DNA of 64,000 nucleotides, from the NCBI GenBank assembly GCA_964019415.1, contig OZ025884.1:5749233-5813232 (forward strand). Direction: 5' to 3'. The notes under the pieces are model-generated. The model was given only the letters and a program-made list of their open reading frames with translations, was not told where the DNA came from and made no database searches. This document shows, piece by piece, positions 21,693 through 46,362 of this stretch (positions are counted from its first letter, which is position 1; the number at the start of each line of letters is the position of its first letter). The position numbers were made by a program, and so were the translations under genes. This DNA is from Ianthella basta. Its lineage: Eukaryota; Porifera; Demospongiae; Verongiida; Ianthellidae.

Positions 21693-23037
21693 CTCAGCCA
21701 TGTCCAGCTCCCGCTGCGCCTGCTGCTGCTCAGGGGCCTCTTTCTTTCTCTGGAACTCCATTTGCATCAAGAGGCCGTTCTGGTACAGTACATTGGACTG
21801 CAGTTGCAACGGAATAGGACATGGCTATGTCCCGAGTACATACATACGTACATACATACATACATACATACATACAGTGAAACCAGTTTAAACATCCACC
21901 CGTGGGCCACTTTTAATGGCTGTTTCAGAGAGGTGGCTGCCATGTACAGTGACTATCTTAGACAGGTCCCACTGTACATACATCCGTACAGAACCACGTC
22001 ACTCACAATGGCGCATATGTGTATGGAACACTCATACATGATGTTACAGTGTATGCCAGCTTTGTAACTGTCAGTAATAAAAGTCACCCACAGCTATGTA
22101 TGTATGTGTATATCTGTATATATGGTTTTTACTATGTGTCAATGATGCCCATTTTAGTGGCTATATATGTACGTCCCACAGGGTGTGTGCTATTTGGAGT
22201 AAGACTCTGCCGTCACGGTACAGGATGGCCAGTGCTAAACTAGAACTATATTAACACACTATTCCATAAGCAGCAACCACATCGTATGTACCAACACACT
22301 GCTTAAAAAACAGAGATATTGCTGCAAGAGAACTATTTACATATGCACGAGTTGAGGTGTGTGCAGTGAGGAGGAAGGCAGAGTGCTCTGGAATGCAGAT
22401 ACGCATGCTTCTAGAGCTTGAACAAGGCATGCTGCTACCAAGAGTACTCTTGCTGCTTTGCAGACTGTGAGATACAAACATACATACATGCACAGAACTG
22501 TTAGTATGTATGCAAAGTACGGAAGGAGGAGGTTCACATCAAAACCTCTGAAAATAGTGTGTAATGTGGTGCAAGTACAGCAAGGACTGGCTGTTTCCAG
22601 CACAAACAGAAACTGATACAGAGATGAACAATGAACACAACAAACTGTCATTATGAAACCGTTCTATGTATAAGCACCTATTACATACGTACGTATGTGT
22701 ATGTATGGTATACATATGTACACCATAAAAAAGCCAACCTGCTTCCTTTGCTGCTTCTGCTGCTCTTCCAGAACTCTGTGCTCTTCTAGGTTCCTTAAGG
22801 TGGCCAGTCTCTCCTGTTCCTCTTCCTCCTTTTGCATGGCAAGAACAGACACTGTTGGGGGAGGAAAGTAGAAGCTACAACATTGATTTATCGGCAAACA
22901 CTCTCTACCAAGGAAAGGAACTCACACTTGTATTCAATCTGCTTCTTCCTCATCTCCAGCACATCTTGCATGAGTTTCTTGCGTGCATCTTTCTCCATTT
23001 TCCATTGCTGAAGTCGCTTGGCCCAGATTTTCTCAAC
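21693..23037 (-). pseudogene. Partial duplicate of three CFAP53 exons
   Basis: Three minus-strand exons match CFAP53 exons 10, 11 and 12: 22926-23037, 22739-22851 and 21693-21797. They keep splice sites and open frames (for example QKEEEEQERLATLRNLEEHR). The last exon is missing, and nothing upstream encodes the first nine exons. Differences from the main gene are few (for example QNGLLMQMEF for QNDLLMQMEY). Together with the following copy F it forms a duplicated block of CFAP53 tail plus seven-pass gene. Probably not expressed as a protein. Confidence 0.85.
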
Positions 23038-23425
23038 CTGTTGTGAAGAAAGTGCAAAAGGACACAAAGTATGTACAAAATGCACATTTTGCAACATACG
23101 TATCACACTGTGTGTACACCAACTTAACATAGCAGAGAATAGATATCCTTGAACTATGTACAAATGTATGTATATGTCATTTTAGCTAAAGTGAAAGAGA
23201 AATATTACCTAGCAAGCAGTAAACATTAAATTGAAACAACGAATATTGTGTGGTAAACTGAAGCAGTATATGGGTGTTGTTCATATGCTAAGGAATTCCC
23301 AAACAATTACATACACAAACAACTCCATGCAAGCATGCCTGTAACTAACAGTTAATACTAAATGTTACTTCGGCACACCTGCAGTTTGTTCCCACTAGCA
23401 ATTCCAGATACGTTGGACATCAAAG

Positions 23426-25109
23426 ATGCTACGACAGCTATTGAGAGACGTTTGTGTTTTCTTGTTACTGCTCGTCAGTACAGTACAGTGTGACTGTGAG
23501 AGAGGAGGGACTTGTGAAGATGCAGACACAATGCTGAGAGACTTAGCTGCTGACCCCAAGAGCTACCAACAGCTGCTGCAAGCCTTCTACCCCATCAACA
23601 AGGCACAGCCTGCCTACATGGTGGTTGCCTACTTTACCAACTTCACTGGCACCTTTCCAGAGGAGTGTGATGGACACACCTACCCATGGACCACATTTCC
23701 CAACTTCACCACAACACACATCCATTGGTTCCTGTGGTCCACTCTACCAGCCAACAATCTGGTCAACATTCAAGTCATGACTGAGCTTGGTCTGTCTGTC
23801 CCTGCTCAAAGCTACTATGCACTCTTCAACACTGCTCCATGGTGGCTGAAGGTGACCACGACCACTGCCTGTGTTGCACTGCCATACAGTGTATACTTTG
23901 GTGGTATAGGCTTGATCACAGTCACAGCAGAGGTAGGATACTTGTTATGTGCCGTTAATTGGGCATGCCTTGAGTAGGGTCACAGTAGAGGTGAGGGCAC
24001 ACACTGTAGACGTAGTACTTGTGTGTGATGTTGGAATGTCTTCCACAATCAGTATGCATTATATAGTTCTTTGGTGCTGATGCTGAATACAACAGAATCA
24101 TTATTCTTCATTTGCTTGTCTCTTCCACCTTTACCAGCTCATGAGTGTGGTGTCTCCTGAGAAGTATTGGAAGGAGTTCATGGATGTTAACAATCCAGGT
24201 GTAATAGAGGCCTTTATCGGCAATGACCAAGTTTGCTACAGCAATAGGGTGCCTAGACCCATACCATTTGGCATTGGACAGATGTTCTACTTCATGGTGG
24301 CCACACTGGGCATAGGAATTCCTCCCGTTCTCCTCTACGCCACATGGAGAAAGCAGCTGTCTGTGTTGCAGCAAGTAAAGGACACTAAAGGTGGACCAGC
24401 TGTGATGTGGGCATGCATTGCTTGGATGCCTCTTGCCAACTTGTACATGGCACTGCAATTCATAATATCAACTTCACATACTGCTTCTCCTTCTGCTCTT
24501 ACTTCTCCAATTCAAAGGGATGATAATGTACTCATTGCTATAGGAGTAGTTTACGGGACAGTTGCTTCAAGCATAGCAGCAGTGATTCAAGGCAGAAAAA
24601 GTTTACCTTTGCTCCCGAATGCCAATGTGTTCAGGAGTGCCATTACAAGACGAGGAGTAAAATTCCATGTGTGGTTTCATTTCAATGCATTTGTGTTCAT
24701 GATGATAACAAAGTCCCCATTTGCTGTACTACTTGTTGGAACAAACCCCTTCCTGTATGGCTCTGCACTGCTGGCCATTGTCCTTGCAACCTCCATCCCC
24801 ATCCTCCTCACTGCCACACTGTTCACCATTGGACAGGTGTTCTTGGAGGACCCAGACTTTAGGCTGACATGGAGAGAGGCAATGCGGCAGGCAGGTTGGC
24901 TACTGCTGGTTGGCACTGGCTGTGTGGCGGTGGCACTCTTCCTGGGCTGCATCTGCTTCCTGTTCCTCCTCAGCAAGGACGGCAACAAAGTGCAGAGTGT
25001 CTCTGGAGTAGCCTCCTTCCTCCTTAGACATGTGGTCCTCACTTCACTGCCACTGCTAATGAACTCACTCTTTAGATTCATCAAGAACACCTGCTTTAAG
25101 TCACCATAA
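23426..25109 (+). CDS. Seven-pass membrane protein with signal peptide, copy F (mosaic)
   Basis: Exons 23426-23932 and 24138-25109, phase 0, 205 bp intron, 492 residues. The leader is distinct (MLRQLLRDVCVFLLLLVSTV). The ectodomain resembles B and C up to the donor. The intron begins like that of copy B, then continues with the D/E intron, including a second TAGAGGTGAGG donor-like copy near 23988. Exon 2 starts as D class (NNPGVIEAFIGNDQVCYSN) with a loop insert, but the end (LFRFIKNTCFKSP) and the first 100 bases of 3' flank are those of copy C. Its flanks and promoter differ from B, C and D. Open throughout and likely functional. It is the clearest exchange product in the array. Confidence 0.85.
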
Positions 25110-26380
25110 CAGTTATTACTGTCTTAACTAATATACCCACACAGGGTAGTTAGTTGCTTGCCCTTTGAGTAATTAAATTTGCAGGTAGGTATGGTTATTT
25201 GCCAAATTCAAGACAGCCACATGCATGCCAATTAATTGTACATAATTGGGACTCTGGGCAACAGTAGAAAATGGCCATCAAAGGCATTGAAAATAAACAG
25301 TTTCAGTTGTAGCCACAGCTTAAGTTGAATAGCGTCACCGCTAAATATGGCCATTACAGGTATGTCGTCCTTAGTAACTTAAGATCACACTTATGTGTGT
25401 TGTTTAGTTCAAAGTAGTGGAAACTGCAATTGAGTCACAGGTTCAGTATGGCACACCATACACAATATACACCAAATATAGAACCAAACTGTGCCATAAT
25501 GTCAGAGCTCCCATACAGAATTATATGCATGCAGGATGAATGCACACGCAGAAAGGCAGCATCAGAAATACATACAGTATAACTACCATGTTCATGATCA
25601 TGCATGATCTGTATTATACGTGGCCATGCATGGCTGAGGGTGCAGTATGTAGCAATTATACTGGGTACTGCATTAGCCTTGCAATTGGTGTCCCGATAAT
25701 ACACAGTACATAATGACTGTGTGAATGCCCTCACCATGCTATATACACTCTTGCATATCGTACATATATACAGTGGAAGGCAACCACCAGTGTGACCAGT
25801 TCTAACTGACCTTTCTAGAGAGGTGGCTGCTCTACAGAGGTAGATTGCTATATATTTTAGCACTCTTTGGGGCCAGGGATCGAGGTGGCTGCCTAATATA
25901 ACGCAGTGACCATCCTAGACAGGCTTCACTGCACTGTCAGCCCCCATATTCTCCATTCACTTTGATTCACTACGTATATTAAATTTTCACAATGGCTTAT
26001 GCCAGAGCGCTATATTGTCCACAATATACATATATACAAATTATAGTGGAAATGCATAATATATATTCTGGTGTCAGGAATTTAAAGGAGCTGGCCACAT
26101 GAGACTATGTACACCCTTGCCATGCCATGCATTGCCACATGCTTCAAACCTTCACTTATCATGCAACATACAGCAAGAGCTATTCAATGTAACACAACTA
26201 TTGTAACCATACCAGGTTCATACGGTATATTTATGTCATGCAAAATTCACTCTACAACACCAACTTCAACTTGATGAGTGATTCACTGAATCACATACAT
26301 ACAGTACAATACATTCACATTTACTTTCACATGTCAGTTCAGCCATAAGAACACAACTGAGATTGTGTACTTCACTGTAC
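25110..26380. repeat. Composite 3' flank of copy F
   Basis: The first about 75 bases equal the copy C flank, ending near 25183 at TTGCAGG. They then switch to the D/E downstream repeat unit, marking an exchange point. From about 25440 it is collinear with 20640-21570. No coding region. Confidence 0.75.
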
Positions 26381-26385
26381 ATCGT

Positions 26386-33551
<7,166 letters not shown>

Positions 33552-33764
33552 GCCGGCGTCCTCACGCGCTGCTTCTCTCAGTGACTACCGAAAGGACGTC
33601 TGCACAACGGCCGTTGTCAACGATGTTCGTTACCATGGAAACTACATAAATAATTGCACGTGGGCGCAATAGTGTGCAGCTGATTATGTACAACTCATAC
33701 ACACAGCTAATTTAACAACTTGTTACTTCGCTGCAGTGCTATAGCTAGCGTCGTCTACCAGTAT

Positions 33765-40101
<6,337 letters not shown>

Positions 40102-40230
40102 TGTCAATAGCAGTTCCTTTGCTCCTCGTGTGTGTCAACGACCTCTTGCAAGAACGAAGAGTAGCGCAAGTGTGGAGAATGAAACGGAAATGATTAAAGA
40201 CCTCATCACATGCAGCGTAGTGTGAATAGC

Positions 40231-42078
40231 TTAGCAGCAACCACTTTTACGATCCTTCTTAGTCTCAGTCCGGTGTTCAATGGTCATGCTCATGGAAGCA
40301 TCTCCCTGCAAGCTTGGTGTAGTAGCCTTTGGGAACTTTGAGGCTGCGCATAATGTACAACAACACACAAGTATACAGGAGAGAGGAGAAAGGAAATAGC
40401 TAGCAATAGCTAACTAGCTGCTAGCTAGAACAACACTGCTAGCACAACATTAGTACAACGTTAGCAAAGCCTCATGATCACTGAAGGATTCTGTAATGCA
40501 TGGCCACTATATCAGCTGTGTTACACACTTTCAGTGAAAATGGACTATTGTACATAGCCACATATGTCAGGCTGACAATCATCTGAGCACATTATTCCAC
40601 TTAGCTATAAATACAAAGCTACTACTGCCTGTGACCATCACCCCATCTGAAAACTGCACTGGTAGTGTTAGTTAGACACTTGTCAACTTTCACTGTCTGG
40701 GTACTTGATGGTTGTAACTACCACAACCTCACATGTTCTTGTAATGTGCATATATATGGCACATGCTTACCAAACGTCTTTGAAAATTCATTCAGGTTGT
40801 GTCCAGTGAGGGCACTGGTCTCGTAGAACATGTAATTCAGCCCCCTTCGCTTCATTTCATTATCTATTAGTTCTCGTGCTTCCACATATGATACCTTGTG
40901 ATGCAGAAGGAACAAACAGGGAAACTCTTTCAGCCCTCGTCAATCAAATTGCAAAATACTGTCAGTTAGCAGTACTTAGTGATCAAGAATCTACTTCACT
41001 CACCTTTCGCTCTGATGAGTCACTGTCAGCTTTGTTCCCCAGCACAGCAATGACAGGAAGGGTTTCAGGTGGTGTATTCAACTGCATTAAACAGTGATTC
41101 AGCCAAGGGAGCATATTCTCTGAGCCCGATGCCTTGAATTCAAACAAACTCTTCAAAGTGTCCTGATGCAGAAAGCAAAGTAATTAAAGCACACTCAAGT
41201 TCGTTGCACTTTGGTTGATTGGCACGCAGTTTATGTATAGGTGTCCTGTGTGTACTGATCTGCGTACTGGTGTAACGTTGCAAGTATATTGGCTTCATGC
41301 ATGCACCACTGTACCATTTCGTGTTAGTATGCATATACCTTATCAGTCACATCATACACCAGCACTACTCCGTCTGCTCCTCGAAAGAAAGCACCTGTAA
41401 TTGAGCGAAACTACAAAAACAAAGCAAGAGGACAATCCTTACAACCAACTCCAGCACACCCTAATGCAGCTACTTAGCTTAAAGGTACCAAAACATCATA
41501 CAACCACATTTGACACCCATGTTCACTCCAATGGCTGCCTCTCCTGCATGTAACTAACCGCATGGAGGGGGTCTAGCTACTACCAATACAACACATTGCA
41601 CTGCTCACTCTTTCCTGTCCACAGGTATCCCACATACACAGCTTCACATCACCAGCATCCACTCTTACTGACATTTCACCAACCGGCCTATGGGTACACA
41701 GGAGAAGACAAGGTCCATACTTAGCTCGCGTTAGCTACACCAAACAATAGCAGAGAGATGTGGTAATAAATGGTACTGCTCACGTACACAGCCTGTACAG
41801 CAACGGTTGCGCTCTGTTTCACCTTGTCAACAGTGTAGCCGTTCTTCAAGTAAGCGATTATGCTAGATTTGCCAACACCAGCATCCTGAACACATGCCCA
41901 ACGTCCCCAAGTAAGCAAACAGTCACACAAGCCCAGACACGCGACTCTATCACCCCTAACTGGTGACCACAATCTAACTCACCCCCAGAAGTACGATCTT
42001 GGCCGCTCGCGGTCGTATCTGTTCATAGCTGACGTTTTGACTGACGGTGCCCAAGCTGAACGAGCGGTCGAAGCTCAT
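40231..42078 (-). CDS. Rab-like small GTPase, copy 1
   Basis: Seven exons in consistent phase: 42078-41983, 41885-41788, 41687-41609, 41410-41339, 41162-41004, 40894-40771, 40343-40231; 246 residues. G motifs: P-loop GDAGVGKSS (split exactly by intron 1 after the first G), switch II WDTCGQERFRSITG, GNKAD, and ETSA. The end KSGCC fits double-cysteine geranylgeranylation as in Rabs. The usual switch I TIGVDF box is replaced by TVAVQAV, so effector and regulator partners may differ from known Rabs. Rabs control vesicle identity and fusion; which pathway this one serves cannot be told. The stop lies 129 bases upstream of the HSD17B4 ATG. It and copy 2 form the subgroup that keeps the switch II glutamine. 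Confidence 0.9.
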
Positions 42079-43393
42079 CATCTAGTTACGATGGCTGCGA
42101 TGACAGCAGGGCACAGTCAGATGAGCCCGAAATCATGGCCAAGACCTCAGGCCCCGCCCCCTTTCATTTGTCTCGGTTGTTGGGTGGGGCTTTTGTTCAC
42201 ACGAACGGCTCGCTCCATTTATAGCTAGTTAGTTACGTGCGCGCACATTGTGAAATGTGATATTGTGTACTGAATGTTTCCGTGTACCAAGCTAGCTAGC
42301 TATATGAATGCATTCCCCTACTGAACTATGCACGAAGAGGAAGCAACTTCACTATTGAAACAGAATATGTTCTGTAGCTAGCTATGCAGCCACCATGCAA
42401 CATCTGAACTATTGTTAATAACAAGCCTTAAGACAGCACTCAGGCCCTAACACTGAGCTGTTATCACCTTTCAGCCTCTCTGCATGAACACCACACCATG
42501 AAATATATATTGATGGATTCCTTTAGCATAGACAAAAGTATTGAAAATTAAACACATGTAATAGCTAGCTAACCATTAATTGTGTTGGATCATCACATGT
42601 TTAACATTACAACACTTCTATCTAATTTCAGGGGGATGGACGTACTCTTCTAAAGTATGCAGACTCTTGCAATATGGGGAAGGAAGTTTCAGTCTTGTGT
42701 GCCAGGCGTTCCATGCAGGCCTGCTGTTCGCAACTTGAGCACAACCAAGGAATGTCTGCCTGGTGCACAAGACCAGTGTAGGTCCAACATCTAGTCACAC
42801 ATGTGTGCACAGCCCTAGCCTTTCTATGATCACGACTCAATGCAATAATTCCATCAGTTAGAGTATATAGTGTGAATGACATAACCCCCTTCCGGCCAGG
42901 TGGGCAATAGTTGGAGGTTTGTGCAGGTTGGAGGTATGCGCGTAACATATACATTACATACATACTTTGTCTGTGGTATGTAACCATCGTCATAAGCATG
43001 CAGTGATGCTGTTTCTTGTGTTGGCCCGTGTGGCCAGGTAGATTGTCCATGTCTAAGTATAGTGCACTCATAAACTCGATAGTGTGACCTTTTGATGCCT
43101 GTACATACATGCATCATCATCAGAAAAGGGTGAGAACAGCTGGTATGACTACCAAATATAAGTAAGAGAGGATCAGTGTAAAGAAAGGTCTAAATGTAAT
43201 GGTGCACGTGGTATATACCAGTTGCCTCTATCTCCACATGCAATGACATACCTTTACACCTCAACCAATAATTCAGATTCATCATACTGCTTGATCTCAT
43301 GTATGAGTGGAGATTAGTAGTACATATATGACCAATGAATTGAATGATAATTCGATGTTCATCACGTGCACATGCATGCAGTCAAGAAAAGGT
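42079..43393. other. Spacer between GTPase copies 1 and 2, uncertain ORF
   Basis: Mostly AT-rich and without recognised genes. A minus-strand frame at 42628-43110 is open for 160 codons (includes GHTIEFMSALYLDMDNLPGH and RKGVMSFTLYTLTDGIIALS). It matches no family I know, and no partner exon is evident. The block TTGGAGGTATGCGC(A/G)TAAC at about 42929 recurs at about 13251, which suggests a dispersed repeat. It may be a transposon fragment. Confidence 0.35.
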
Positions 43394-45962
43394 TTAGCAG
43401 CAACGACCACGTTCACTCTTCAGCTTTTTGTGTCCTGCTCTCCTACGTTCATCAGACGTGCAGATGCATATGGGAGCATTCATATGCACCTGCAAACCTG
43501 GCTTGATAGAGCCTGGAAACTTTGAGGCTGTACACATTGTACATGCACGCATGCATAGGAGAGAGAACAAACAGTGTTTCACAGCATGCATATATTGGCA
43601 TCCCATGCAGTATAATGATAAATTAGAGTGGCTGTATGAATGTGTACGTGCAAGAGTTAGCTATGTATAAGTCTCCAGTTGAAATCCTTTAGGGTAGTAC
43701 AAGCATCCCAGGTGCATGCACATCAGGTTGACATCCATGGTTCTGCATTAGCTATAGCTACCGTTTGTATACAGTGGTACACATTTTATCCACAACTTGC
43801 TCTCTTTGTGTTTTTGATGTCAGTTTATATAATCTTTAGACACATGCATGCATCTTGCCACTTTTACTGTGCTTGCATGTGTACGTGCATACATAACTAC
43901 TAACTGCAGCTGGCCATGGTCACAGGTCAGAACAATACCATATTATACTGTGCTGCATGAGCACACATACCGAATTGCTTCAAAAATTTCATCAAGTTGT
44001 GCCCAGTGGCCGCGCTAGTCTCATAGAATATGTATTCCAGCCCCCTTTTCTTCATTTCACTGTCTATCACTTCTTGTGCCTTCTCTGTGCGTACCTATAC
44101 ACGGGAATAGAGAAGCTACAGCATCCCATTTCTTAATTTTCAATAATAATAGTTAACACATAGCTATATTAAGCATTTAATCTATTCATTAATATTCAGC
44201 ACCTCTCTGTCCTCCTCTTTATCAGCTTTATTCCCCAGCACAGCAATGGGAGAGTTGTCAGGTGACGCAGTCCAATAATAAAGACTCTGATCCAACCAAG
44301 AGGGCACCTTCACAGAATCCTTCGTCTTGGATTTGAACAAACTTCTGAAACTTGCCTATACAAGATTTGGGTACAATGGGGTGCTGCTTGTGTAAAACAT
44401 ATATATGACATAAAGTACAATGTCATGCATTAGCAATGCATTCACTCATTTTTGTGTTAATTATAGCTATGCTACAACTATAAATATTATACACTGAAAC
44501 TGATTGGTACATGAACACTACTTGAAGTCCTTCTACAAGCCACACAGATATACAACATAATTATATACACTTAACTATGGCAACAATGCAAGTTCACACA
44601 CCATGCAGCTATAATTATGTATATATGGAGTTCAACTTGTTAACCCATAGGGTTCACCTTATGTAAACATGTATATATGACTCTTGACCCCATTTCCTAC
44701 TAGTAGCTAGTTCCTTGTTGCCCCAAAAGGTTCACCTTATGTAAACATGTATATAATTATAACCCATGACACCATTTCCTACAGTGCATGCAAGTGCACA
44801 CATGTGCACAGTAGCTGTTACAATGTATTGTGCTTTAGTCATTGAATTTAACAAATCTGTCTGATTGAATTACGGTACACTACCTTGACCAGAACAATTT
44901 TCCCTCAAGACCAGGCAGCATAAATATGGTATGCTATCAAATCCATATATGTCAACTCTATCACACGTTACAGAAGAGATAGCTATACACAAATGCAAAA
45001 TACCATCATAACCAGTTTAATGAAATATCTGATATTCCATGTTATATGTATGGCAAGATATGTGCATGTAGATGGGTTTCTTTGGCTGATTCATGAATCA
45101 GTATGCATGGCATGGCACACACCTTGTTAGTCACATCATACACCAGCACGATCCCGTCTACCCTTCGAAAGAATGTGCCTGAAATTGAGCGAAACTACAA
45201 AGAACAAGGGAAAGTATATATTTGCAATATAATTTCATTATGCATGCCCTCGTATTTATATGCACATAATATGCAAGCATCCTGGACTGCATACATATTT
45301 ATACAAAACTACACACATCAGCAGAACAAGCCCTGCATGTACGCGTACGTGTGCATGACTGTAATAACTGTTATAGGGAGGGGATCTACTACAAATGTAG
45401 CGTTTTGCACTGCTCACTCTTTCCTGGCCACAGGTGTCCCAGATACTCAGTTTCACATCACCAGCATCCACTTTCACTGTAATGTCGCCAACAGGTCTAG
45501 ATAAAGGAGTTCGTTCAGAAGGAAGCGCCACTAACAGGCTGCATGCGTGCACGCACCGTTCCGTGCACAAAATATGCAATTATATATCACTTATTATTAT
45601 AGCTATTAGCTAGCTACACACTTGGAAACAGAGACCAGAGCTCACGTACATAGGTTGGTAAGCAACAGTGGCCACTTGCTTCACCTGGTCAGTGGTGTAG
45701 CCGTTCTTAAATTGGGCGATTATGCTACTTTTTCCAACGAAAGAATCCTGCACAATAAGTAATAATGTCTAACGCGCAGACCATGTTAGCTAGCTATATG
45801 TACCCGCAAGTAGTCAGTCACACAGACACGTGCTCAAGCAAGAGCAGATGGCAACTTGAGCCTCACCCCAACAAGCACGATCTTGGACGCTGGCGTCCGC
45901 ACTTCGTGGCTGGTAAACAGCCTCAACCTTAGGCTTCCCACTGAGTCTAGAAAGTCACTCAT
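43394..45962 (-). CDS. Rab-like small GTPase, copy 2
   Basis: Seven exons: 45962-45867, 45747-45650, 45496-45418, 45194-45123, 44355-44203, 44094-43971, 43527-43394; 251 residues. Same intron positions and phases as copy 1. P-loop GDSFVGKSS, switch II WDTCGQERFRSISG, GNKAD, ETSA and a basic tail ending RGRCC for prenylation. Switch I again lacks the standard Rab box (TVAYQPM). Intron 4 is long (about 770 bp) and AT-rich, with a duplicated GGTTCACCTTATGTAAACAT block. Its first two exons were copied as a relic to 58.9-59.2 kb. Likely functional; pathway unknown. Confidence 0.9.
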
Positions 45963-46362
45963 TCCGAAGCTATAGCTATAAACAACCCTAACTCAAACTC
46001 ATCTGGCCTTTGAGTAAAATTTGCTCATGCAAAAATTTATTGACCCCTGTTTATATAGGACCCATTACATCACCGCGTTGTTGCTGCTGAGGTGGCTGCG
46101 CGCGTAATGGTATGCGAGCTGACGTAGCTATATATAAATAACATTAGTATACAAGTGCCATTAGCCAGGCAAGCAAAAGTTATTTCATTGAGGTCATAAC
46201 AGTAGTGCATGCATGCGGTGGCAATCCACTTTAGGAGGCTGCGCGGTTACAGCACCATACTGCAATGTTTTCCCATGAGGTTACAGTCCAAGGGCGTAGT
46301 CAGTACACAATAACACTAGGCTGATGAGATGAAGCCAAGGTTGAATAATAATGTATTCAGGT

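Noticed and set aside
42628..43110. 160-codon minus-strand ORF as a gene
   Set aside because: No recognisable domain, no partner exons, and part of the area recurs elsewhere as repeat. Kept only as an uncertain ORF in the spacer entry.
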